A stretch of DNA of 64,000 bases from Vanilla planifolia. Its lineage: Eukaryota > Streptophyta > Magnoliopsida > Asparagales > Orchidaceae. The stretch's first letter is position 1. Every line of letters begins with the position of its first letter. Below are positions 50,801-61,528 of this stretch, piece after piece. The DNA is taken from contig CM043870.1 in NCBI GenBank assembly GCA_023846275.1, positions 6,819,527 through 6,883,526 of the forward strand. The letters run 5' to 3'. The notes under the pieces are model-generated. The model searched no databases. It saw nothing but the letters and a program-made list of their open reading frames with translations, and was not told the origin of the DNA. The position numbers and the translations under genes were made by a program.

Positions 50801-53800
50801 TCAAGCACGGGGGTGTGGTCATTTTTGTGCCCATTGCGCCCATTTTATGGTTAGTTGTATCACTTCTCCAATGCCTGCTTCTATTGAGCAATAATTGTAA
50901 TTGGGATTCTAAGTTATTCTCTCTCTTCTTTCGTTCACTTGTAAGCCTTGGGTGACAATTTGCCAATCTCTCACATCTCTGTTTAGTAGTAATTTTTGTC
51001 AATTTGTTGCTTCTTGAATTGTGGAGCTTCCCACCACATGTTATTAAATTTGTCTTTCTTATCTCTATATGAGGAGTATGTAGAACCTAATTTAGTGAAG
51101 ATTGGATTGGCACCAATTTACCAATTCAAGTTACAAGTTTTGTTGAGGTTTCTATTTCTTTTACTCCTTCTTGATCTCTTTCATGTTTCTCAATTATAAT
51201 ACTTCTTTCTTTCCACTTCACAACTTACCAAACCTAATGATATATCGATTAAATTCTTGTGACTATTTTGTTGTCAAGGATCTCATTATGAAGAATTCTC
51301 TACTCATCGGGCCATCCAACGTTTTTGTTTCTTTAACTTCAACCACCTCTTTTGTTTTTCTTCAAGCTAGTAAATGCTTGTTATCTTCGTATATTGAAAT
51401 TACACAAATAGTTGTTTTTAACTTTTATAATTTGTGTTTTGTCTATTAGTCATTTTCTTATTCTTCTTGCAATATTGTTAAACTTCATCGTCAGTGTGTT
51501 TCATAAAAAAATTCTGTTATCTACAAAATACTACAATTAATTTTTGAAGATGTGTGGTGATATGTTTTGTGATATCTCGTGATGGCTATAAATTCTATAT
51601 TTCATTTCTTGATGATTGCTCTATATTCTTATGATTTATCCCCAAAAACCAAATCTAGATTTGTGACTACTTTTATGTTTTTTAAGTAAAGGATTGAACT
51701 CTTATTTAATCATAAAATTTTAGTTCTTCACATTGATAATGGAAGTGAGTTTCAATAGTTTTTTACCTTTTTGTTGAAATATGACATTGGTCACATACTT
51801 GACACTGGTCAAATACTTGACACTCCCGTATGCTCAGATACAAAATGGTTCAATTGACTAATGTAGACACTATAAAATGGTGGAGCTTAGGCTTGCCATG
51901 CTTTCACTTTCTTCTCTTCCTCTTCAATTCAAGAGCTATGCTTTTTGAGATGGTCATATATCTATTAATTGTTCGTCGTCTAAATCTATTCAAATGGAAA
52001 CCCTATTTTTGGTTACATGAGTTTACCAGCGGTTACTCATTTCTTGAAGTTTTCAATTGTTTGTGTTTTCCTTATTTACAACCCTATATCAAGCACAAAT
52101 TGCATTTTGCTCCACTAATTGCATTTTGTTTGGGATATCCAAACAATTTTCATAGTTATTGTTTCTTGGATTTACGATTTCGTAAAGTTTATCACTATTG
52201 TCATGTTTGCTTTGATGAGTAATCCTTCCCCTACAAGCTCCTTTATCTACTCCAGTTTCTACCCAAGTAGCACCTCAACGATGGGCTTATTTCCTGTTCT
52301 TATTTATCCTAGCCCAACTGTTTCCATAGGCTTCACCTTTTGATCCACAATCTCTATATAGCGCTTACTCCATCTATGCCCCACAACCATAGTCAGCTTG
52401 ATCAAGTAACTTCTACCTCTTCACCTACGATTAATCCAGTCTTATCCAATCCAACCTCTACCATTATAGATACTATTTCTCTACCTATAAATCCTCCATC
52501 CTCCAGAACTCGTGATCTTGAGTAATATGGACAACTCCCGGAAGCTGATTCCTTGATATGCAGTATATAGTGGTGCTGATTTCACATGATTTGAGCCTAT
52601 ATGCTTCACTGAAGCAGCAAAGGTTCCCCATGGCATACAATCATGGTTGATGGATTCAATAGTTTGCTTCAAAATCACTTTTAGACTTTATTTTCTTTTC
52701 TTTTGATGACATCGTTTTGATGAAGCTAAAACAGTTCTTAGACTTTAACTGACAAAATCTCTTCTAATGGTAAAATGAGATCGTTCGTGGACCCGTCTCT
52801 TTATCAAAGCATTACCAATGCTTTACAATTTCTTGCTATTGCATGGCTAGAAAACTTATTTTACACTGACAAACCGTGTCAATTTATGTATTAATCTATG
52901 ATAGCATATTGGGAGGTATTCAAATGCCAACTATGATACTTAAAATAGACTATTTGTTTTGGACTTTTTTTGGCCGCTTTGCCACACTTCATTTGCATGC
53001 CTTTTTTGAAGCTAATTGGGCTGGTTTCCCAAGGATAGATTCTCTAGTAGTTGCCTCACCTTAACTTATATCATGCTCATCAAAGAAACATATGACAGTC
53101 TCTTGCTTATCTACCGAAGTATTGCTCCCACTCCCTAGTTGCTTTGCCGTCTATGTTATGAGTGATACTATTAGAGCTACATATCTTACTGTCAACCCAA
53201 TTTTTTTGCTCACACTAAGCATATAGAAGATTGTCACTTTGTTCATGAGTGTGTTCCACTAGGGGCTGTATTGGTCCGTTTCATTTCCTTGAAAGATCTG
53301 TTGGTGGACATGTTCAAAAATCCATTGTCTTGTTTATTTTGAGCTGCTATGCAGCAATCTCCATATTCTCTTGTAACTAATCCTATAATTAGTTAGGGAG
53401 CTCAACTAATCACTGGAATTAGCTACAAGGAAGCTTCTAGACAACACTGTTTCATTCAGTTATAAAAACCTCTGCTCTTATGGTGGGAAATTTGGTGAAG
53501 ACATCCTTTTCTATAACAATGCTTTCTTTCTTTCCTGTATTCTTTTCTTCCTCTACTTTGTGCTGGTAAGACATGTACAAGTAAGTGTTTGATGAAGCAC
53601 AAGATTACATGGTAATAATAATTTGATACTTCATCCAAGTGTTTCAGTAATCATATTGGTATTGCATAATTTCTTCATTTGATTACATGGCTTTTTTTGC
53701 ATGACTATGCTGGTCAATGCTTTTCACCTACAAAATTATTTTAAGTGTCCATTATTGTTTACATTGATATAATATCTCCTAGTATGTGTTTTTAGATTTA

Positions 53801-56800
53801 CAATCGATGCTGTTATATTATGGAAAGGTAATTCTTGTTCTGCAGGAGAATCTGTGTTTATGGAATCTTTCATCTTCAGGTGCTTTCCTTGGAAACCCTG
53901 AGGGAGTCTGTGTATCCTTCAAGAATTCTTCTGCAAGTGCCTTTTGTACTATGGAATGTTCTAAATACTTTGAATGGAAAATTGAATGTTTATTGCTATA
54001 GCTTTTGAATTTAATTTATTTTTGAATATTGATTTGTATGCTTTTATTCTATCTATATCTTTGCAAATTGCTGTTGCTTTTAAAAACCTTGTTTTTGTGA
54101 AGTTGATAAAAATCACATTCTTTTGTAGTTGATACTGATTTGCATCTCGTTATTGAATTGGGTGGGGCTGAAGCTTGGACTTGTGAGGTTTGCTTAATGA
54201 AATGGCTGTTCAAAAATTAGATCGGTTTTTGGCTGAAAGCAACTTGTCGTGAGTTGATCATAAGGCAACATGGATCAAACTTCTATGAGTTGTAATAGCT
54301 TGTAATCAAATCGAACAAAGTATTTTATTTTGTATATTTATATGAATTTTCTTGTAAATAATTGAGTTCATGAAACAGTGTATGCATATATTTATTCATG
54401 CTAAGAATTTAATTGTAAAAACAAGGACAAATTGAAAATGAAATCTATTGTGGCTCGATTGAGCCCAAATTGATAATCAAGTCATATTATGCTTGATTCA
54501 ACATTTGATGGAGCCCTTTTAATCTAAAGCTTGGTTTGAATCATAAAGATTTAGACTTTGTTTGCATGTAGTTATGAGTTTAGAAAAAGAGATTGAAAAA
54601 AGAAGTTTTGAAAAAAAGAAACTTTTGAAAGGTCCATTTAAAATGTGATTGACTAAGAAAGCCTCAATCTGATCTTAAGTCAGGATTGAATCAACTTGTG
54701 ATCTGATCTTTAATAGCTCCAATGAAGCTGCTATCTACTTTTTGATAGTTGATTCTCTTGTTTCCTTTCTATTACTGATGAACAACAAGCTTGTTTGCAC
54801 TTAACTGGTGCTGTAGCTTCGGAAATTTGAACAATTTGCAGTTTCTTTGTGAAAATGGACGAATACATAAATTTGCAAATGGCATTTGTTGGCCTGCTTT
54901 CATACTTCAAGATTGGAGGGTGAAGTTTGGGTTGGCTGCAGTTGATTTACAAGATTTTAACCCTAACTCGGTGAAAGAAAACCCTGAGATGATACCACAA
55001 GATGTTATCACTCTGCTTAATATGTCTGATAGTTCTAATTTATTAGAATGGAAGAGATATTCTGTTAGATTAAGTAGAGGACTATGTTCGTTCCTTCTTG
55101 CTCCTGAAGATATCAAAAGCCATCACGGTGAGGCATCCTCAAAAAATTCCATGCCCATTTCGTTGGGCTTTTGGGAACTTTGTATTAGATGGATAATGAA
55201 GATTCTTCTAACCATTTTCCAATGCATAAAGGCCTGCTCTAATGAAAGGGAGCTTCCCAGTCACATAAGGTGAAACGTTTTTGTTTTTGGTGGTTTTTAT
55301 TTTGTATTTTTTTAAGACTATTAATTCATACATATTTCTTTCTTTCATTATTATGCGTGGGATTTTATGTTGCAAATAATTTTTTATTGTTCAACTTTTA
55401 TTTATTGCTTGGAGGAAGTTAGTGCATTTGTAAAGGACCATTATTTGTGGCATTTGTAGTGATTCTTTTAGGTTAAATCTTACTAAAGTGAAGAATTAAT
55501 CTAACCAAGAGGCTTGGCAATGTGAATCCTTGATGCTATTGTGTTGTATCACGTACCTTCTTCTCACGTACCTTTTTCTGAGTTCTTTCACTGCCCTTGT
55601 TGCATGGTTATATTCTATCATTTATCTTATCCTCATGGCAGTATCTTCCGGTTTATGCTTAATAAGTTTGTGCAATGTTGTTTAGCTCTTTCTAAGCGTA
55701 TTGTTATTGCAGTATTTTCTTGGATGCATGCATTTATGATCATATAATCATTCATGTGTAGCCACTCGTTTACTTTGTACCATCCCAAAGCTTAAGGTCC
55801 CAGATCTTAAGGTTGATAACGTAGATTCTTTGATGAAATCTGATTAAGATGATTTGGCCATTTCATACGTACTTTTTTTGTTCTCAACTAGCACCAAAAG
55901 TGATTTAAACTTAACTGCTCGTCTTATAACTTTTATGGCTATTTCCATGTTCTCCATTCCGTAAAAGGTGTTTAGCTTTTAGACATTCCTTGCTACATTA
56001 TTTGCAGCCAGAATGTGGTTCTTTTTGCATAGAATTTTAGAACTGAAATACATCATTATTTGTCATGATCTTTTTTACAGTTTTATGAGTCATAATTTGG
56101 ATCTTTTTATGATCCCTAGAAGAGTAGAATGGATATATCACAAATTTGAGAATTGCTTAATTTCACGTATGTACTTTTTAAGGGATGTTTTGAAAAAGTC
56201 AGAATTTTCTAGTTCTTTATTTTGATTTATGTACACGTGTTTTATTTTTATATTTCAGTTCCTTTTCATGATCTCTCTTAACTTACAAGACTTATATGAC
56301 AGAGTTTTAGACAACACCATGCAACATTGTATCCTGTCCACCTTCAGAAGGGTTCTGCTTTTTGCACCAGCTCTTCTTGAAGTCTTTAGGGAAGAGGGAA
56401 TTTGGAGTATGATTTTCTCAGAAAAGTTTTTCTGCGTTGGACCATTTCTGGAAGAGCTGGATATGGAATTTGAAGCGAAAAGTAAGGTCAAAGGATCGGA
56501 TGTATTTGCTGTCTCTGATATCTTCGAGGATAAACTGAAAAATAGTGATGTTGACATTCTTCAAGTAGAAGCCGTTTCCTTCTTGGAATTTGCTGCAACA
56601 TTAACCGCAAATACAAATAATCTGGTATCAGCAATGTTTTGGTTTAGGTTTCAGTGTTAGATTATATATTGCTATTATGTTATTGAGTGGCTGATCAACT
56701 TTTTCTTTCTCTTATGAAGCATACTAATCTGTACTTAAACTTTTAATGATGATCCATTACTTGAAGGAAATGTCATAACTATTTATAGCAGTTTCTTAGT

Positions 56801-59800
56801 TAACCTCAATATTTTTATCTAGTGGAGCAATTTTTTTATTCCTTAATTTTGGACACAAAGATGTAGTTAATTGCCATTGGCACTTCTAGTTTAAATCCTG
56901 TTCAAAGTAATTGATTGTGCAACAGAAAGTGAAAAGCTTCTTTAATTAATGTTGACTTTTATTGCTTCCTTGCTTATGTCCTTGTCACATTGATGTTGTC
57001 TTCTATGGACTTTTGGGAAATATGTTTCCCTGATTGAATTGATTTACTCATGTATTTGCATTTTTGAGTAATGAATAAAGTGGAGTGTAAAGTTCTAACT
57101 TCTGTCAATTATTTTAATTATCTCAGTGAGACACTTGTTCAAGAGTTTGCTTCCATCTGGAATCCTACTTTAAGGCTCATGGATTGACATCTTAGCAATG
57201 TTTTGTCTCCACTATAATGAAGTGCAACTATAATTTGTTTGGCCTGAGAATAATATCAGTGTTGGCTTAGCATCTATAGGGTTAGTAACTTTATATCATG
57301 GAATACTTTGATTCATTTTTTTTAAAATATTGGTTGCAATGCCTATTATCATATATCAAAATTTTCAAGGCTTATTACATTGATGAACATAACCTTTCAT
57401 TCACTTTGATTTACACTACTTGGTCCACTTAAATCAAAGCTTGAAGGATGAAGAGGCTTGGGAAAGCAGATCAGTTCCCAAGGTTGTTCCTTGAAGGGGG
57501 CCCAAAAAAAATGCCACATCGTCAACCGGAATTAGGCTGGATGGGACCTTTGTTTGTTCCACTATTGTTTGGTCCAGTTCTAAATGCAACAGGTCCGATG
57601 GTTTGCAATTTCGCATTCTGACTTTTGTGAGGGCGGCCCCCCAGAAGAAGTTCTCCATATTGTGCCTGTAAGGGAACTTAGGATCAATAAATTGAGATTG
57701 AATCCCACTGGTCAAATAATTGGTTGGAACCATTTATCGTGGTCAAAGTTATTGCTATCGAGGATCATGCAAAAATCATATAAGAGGGGCATTTGCTTAT
57801 CTTGAGAAACATCAAATGGCTAGCTAAGCTTGCTCAAGTTGGTGATTAGGTTTGCAAATCTATATACATGACTAACCAAATTGTTCAAAAAAGATCAAAA
57901 AAAAAAAAAAAAAAAAAAAAAATAATCAAGAGCTAAGAGTGGGTGTGGATGGAGGGCATTGGAGACAAGCTTAATGGTTTGGGATGAATTGCCCCCTCAC
58001 ATTGATATAAAAAATTTATATTGACAGAGCAGTTATAGCTTAGTGAGCAGTGAAGTGTCCTCAACTTTAACAGTGTGGACAAATGCAATCATCAAGTGAT
58101 GTCCCATAATTACAAGATCGCAAATAACAACACATCCAAAGGAGCCTTTAGGGACTAATGTCAAAATCTATGATGATCCAACATAGGGGAGGATGAGGTG
58201 AATGATGACCTAGGCTAAGATGGGGAACAGGATCTTGGTCCTTATGGGTTTAAGGTTGGATTGACCATGGTGGCGAAAAAGCTTAGGATGAATATTACGA
58301 TCATGGTAGGGGGTATGGACTCCCATGGAATTATGGGTCCGCCTTATTAGATTGATGGTAATAGTGAAGCAAAATAGTGTTGTTAGTTCAAGGATCCCTC
58401 GTAATGTGGAACTCTAGAAGATTTCTTAAAGTGGTAGGAACAAAAGCTATCAATGGAAGTCATAAAGTTGGTGGGAGACTATAATTGCTATTTAACATAT
58501 GAGTTTGGTATGGTGTAGGTCTCCTATAGTTGACAATCCGAGTGAACCATGGAGGCTTGACAAGGCATTGCGAGTGGAGCCAAACTTTTGTTGACATTGG
58601 ACTCTGACACACCCTTCATAGGAGCATAATGAATTGAGGATGCTCGAGTCTCTAAAACCACGAGTGCCTTGATTTGTCACTCACAAGGAAATGAGAGTAG
58701 ATCTTAAGGTCGAATGTGACCTTGATTCTATCACTATGACCTATCGTCCAAATATTGCTCTCATTGATCATTATAGTCCACCAACATATGAGGTGCGAAA
58801 TCGTAGAATCTCTCTTATGAACCTTAAGCATAAAGCCCTTGCCACTTTATCTGGATCTGAAATATTGGACTCATAAGGAGAAATCTTTCATTACATATTC
58901 TTGTAAACTTGCACATAAGGGCCCTCTTTAGAGTCAAAGGTTGTGCACTCAGCGTGAAAATATTGTACTGCATCAAATAATGAATTCCTTCATCTCCTTT
59001 CCAAAGATAAGTGCATATTAGTTTCACACTAGACTAGATGACTCCCACAGGCATTGTAGGTGTCTGTTAGAGTCTAAATCAGCACATATGTGAGCACATT
59101 GTTTATCAGGACAATTCTCTCACAAGAGAAAAATAATGGACTTTCTACTACAAATTTTGTCATGGACTAAAGAGATGATAGGTTGAAAATTAGAGACTGG
59201 TCATCCACTAGAGAGAACGAACCCCATATAATGACCCCTAGTCTATCACTTGAATCCTATTCTCTAGAAGATGTTATCTTTTGTCTTTTCCTAAGAGAGT
59301 GCTATTGAAGATAATGTTAGACTTGCTTGTTGAACTCTCTAATAAGACCACTTAAAGTGCTTCTTTAGTATGCCCAAGATGGCTTTGATGTTTGCACATG
59401 AGACATGGAAGAACACTATAATGTTATTAGCATAAAATATATAAGTGACTAATGGTCCAAATGGTGGAACTTTGATGCCTAGGGGAGCATCCCCCGCAAG
59501 ACATCGTTAAAGAATAAGAGAGAAGTTTGGAGTAGATGATAAACTATTATGACAAGAAGGGGCAGCACTGTCTAAACCTAAAAAATGTCTCAATCTAATT
59601 GATCTACTTGCCATTCGCCAACACCATACAAGATAATGAAGAGTAAAATCGAGCAGATCCCATCTCATTTGATCATTTGTCTGCTCCATATTGATCTTGA
59701 TCACCATCATGCTTTTGGTGTAGGTAGGATAGTCTGTCCTTGATATGATATCCAATGCTAGAATACACTTGTTAGAAATTGACTGAGCAAGAACAAAAAT

Positions 59801-61528
59801 GTTATGCTTTTTTGCAATAAGGGGTCCCAAGCACAACTTCAACCTTACCGACCAGCACCTTGACTAACTTCTTGTGCAAATTGGCACTGAGGTAAACGGG
59901 CCTAAAAATACCCTAGTTTCACCAATTCTTATCTAATATATTGCTTTATATATCATTTGTTCCACTTGTCTTTATTTTTCTCTTTGCTTAATTCTATAGT
60001 TTGATGGTTTGAATTACATTTAATACATTTGGATCCCCAATTTTGCTGATCAGAAACATATTGTAGTGGTCAAACAATCAGTTGACCTTTCATATCCTTG
60101 AACCAGGCAAGGCTTGAACTGACATGGGTTGGGTTTTCTATACCCTTGTCAAACCTTTAAATTCCTATTTTAGACCCATCCCATTTGATGTTGGTTGGGT
60201 AGATTGGTGTATGTTGCAATTGCCAATAGCATTTGGATAAATTTGATTGCCTTTTTCTCTTTCATGGTTGAATTGCTGTTTTTATGCAAGATAAACTGCA
60301 TGAAACTTGACCTAGTTGGGTATGTTCTGCCAAGAATAATGGGTAATGCTTGTTGTGAAACTAGAGTGCTGTCTCCTAGTATCTTCTGGCTTACTTCTGT
60401 TATATTTATATAGGTGTTACAATATTTGTGTTTATTACCTTGTATATCTTATTGTAGTTACTACTTGGTTGGATCATTGTTTGTATTACTTTAGATTGAG
60501 TAATATGCTCAAGTATGAAATGATGGGTATTACACATTGTTGCTCTTGAATTATGTTAAGAAGTTGCTTGGTTGGGCACGAAACAATATGTTGACACCTT
60601 TCTTTGCATGCAGTCTATAATCATTTGGTTAAATCCATGTATAGGTCTAGTTTTTGCATGTCAAAATCTAGAAGTGTGCTTGTAGGTTTTTGTCAATTTG
60701 AGAGTCCGCTTTATTGTACATCTTGTGATTTCTATTAGCATGCCAGTCTAGTGTTTTATGCTTAAAGTATGAATCTAAACATTCTTTTTAACTCTATTTT
60801 TTAATTTACTTTCCAGCCAGAATGTTCTGTTTTGATAGATGCACTCGAGCAATCAGCCCATAATCCAGAACTTGCTACTATTTTTCTTAGAAGTCTGCAA
60901 CGTATTCTTCAGCTTACACCTGATCGGTGTCTTGGTTCTTTCAAGTCTCTTGATGCTATAACTCGAGCGCTCAAAGTTGCATGCATACAGGCTCGTGAAG
61001 TAAGAAAGCACGTTAGCAATGGTCCGGATGAAGGGGGAAGTACAGAAATATTTGGAGAGAAAAAAATTCAGGCAGTCAATTGTCCCAAGAATGTTACAAG
61101 TTGGGTCAAATGCATGAAATCATCGATTGAACTATTTAATGAATATATCTCTATTTCAGAGCACGTGAGAAGTTTGGTTTTGCACAATGCTAGCTGTATT
61201 GATTGCTTATTTGACTTGTTTTGGGAAAAAAGTGTCCGGAAGGATGTGCTGGAGCAAATACTGGGATTAATCAAGGTTTTCACTAGACTCCGTCTGTGTG
61301 TAGACGTGCTTGTGATTGTTATCATGCCTTGTATTATAATGGTATTTGACTCGGTTTCTTTTTCTGCAGTTGCCTACTATGCTTCCAGATGACAGGACTG
61401 CAAAATTGCATTTATGTTCTAAATATTTAGAGATCTTTACACATGCAAAAGAATGGGAAGAGTTTTATCCTGAATTGTCGATCGATCTCTTGGTTAGCAT
61501 GAGGGAAATCATTTCAATTGACCACGAA
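41828..61528 (+). CDS. BCHB: BEACH-domain protein B-like (BCHB), N-terminal 870 codons; gene runs off the window
   Basis: Plant BEACH proteins are very large scaffolds in membrane traffic; the relative SPIRRIG also acts with mRNA bodies. Coding exons: 41,828-41,949; 42,635-42,698; 45,178-45,380; 46,051-46,271; 47,001-47,318; 49,485-49,707; 53,846-53,911; 54,817-55,269; 56,303-56,624; 60,817-61,275; 61,370-61,528. All introns are GT-AG and every junction keeps frame (2,610 nt). The start MNIVKGVADLLRRSSGG and segments VEKRKSLQVFFLHFIQTY, HNCKVFSYYGGVQKVAALL, EAGGLNWLVELLRVIRRLN, FGNLNNLQFLCENGRIHKF, APALLEVFREEGIW and PECSVLIDALEQSA follow Arabidopsis At1g58230 as I remember it. This part is helical, armadillo-like; the BEACH, PH and WD40 domains lie beyond 64,000. 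Introns 2, 5, 6 and 9 are over 2 kb and repeat-filled. Confidence 0.88.
44223..44243. repeat. A-run plus (TA)n microsatellite in intron 2 of the BEACH gene
   Basis: A short A run leads into a run of alternating TA. Intron 2 (42,699-45,177) is otherwise AT-rich with no gene. A minus-strand 119-codon frame at 42,889-43,248 is the shadow of a purine-rich (GGTGG/GATGA) stretch. Confidence 0.8.
47705..48050. repeat. two imperfect copies of a ~130-bp unit, period 218 bp, in intron 5 of the BEACH gene
   Basis: Units at about 47,705-47,832 and 47,923-48,050 share 'tttgaatctt(t/c)ttttcca', 'gaaataagcat', 'agagtgat(t/c)tttaaggata' and 'ctccacaaaattt' in order. The minus-strand frame at 47,614-47,934 overlaps them but matches no protein I know. 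Probably a fragment of an unclassified transposon. Confidence 0.7.
49070..49162. repeat. 45-bp tandem repeat in intron 5 of the BEACH gene
   Basis: Two adjacent units, each with 'agggttggttat(c)cacttgtttt' preceded by 'ttattatc(g/a)tc'. They differ at only a few positions. Confidence 0.8.
49785..53573 (+). mobile_element. Ty1/copia retrotransposon fossil with both LTRs, inside intron 6 of the BEACH gene
   Basis: Two related flanking segments, about 49,785-50,020 and about 53,345-53,573, share 'gagctcaactaatcac', 'aagcttct' and 'gtggtgaag' in the same order and represent the LTRs. Directly after the first comes GTATCAGGAC, like the initiator-Met tRNA primer site. Between them, in copia order and plus sense, are gag (about 50,300-50,480), protease region (about 51,000-51,110), integrase (about 51,700-52,160) and RNase H end (about 52,780-53,320, with NPLSCLF at the close). 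It is broken many times. The LTRs are visibly diverged, so it is old. Confidence 0.82.
57897..57922 (+). repeat. 26-base A run in intron 9 of the BEACH gene
   Basis: An uninterrupted A run preceded by AAAAAAGATC. It lies beside the minus-strand LINE remnant but has the wrong orientation to be that element's own tail. It may mark the 3' end of a plus-strand retroposed sequence occupying about 57,420-57,895. Confidence 0.7.
57990..59900 (-). mobile_element. degenerate L1-type LINE (reverse transcriptase) in intron 9 of the BEACH gene
   Basis: The minus-strand translation follows plant L1 ORF2 in order. RPVYLSANLHKKLVKVLVG (about 59,840-59,905) matches the 'RPISLCN..YK..AK.L..R' block. MMVIKINMEQTNDQMRWDLL (about 59,645-59,710) matches 'AIK.DM.KAYD...W.FL'. 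IFYANNIIVFFHVS (about 59,395-59,440) stands where the catalytic YADD box belongs, both Asp replaced by Asn. ERIVLINNVLTYVLI (about 59,080-59,130) follows, then YLWKGDEGIHY near 58,990. Several stops and frame changes interrupt it. It is inactive and old. The 5' part (endonuclease) is not seen; the low-coordinate end is unclear. Confidence 0.75.
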
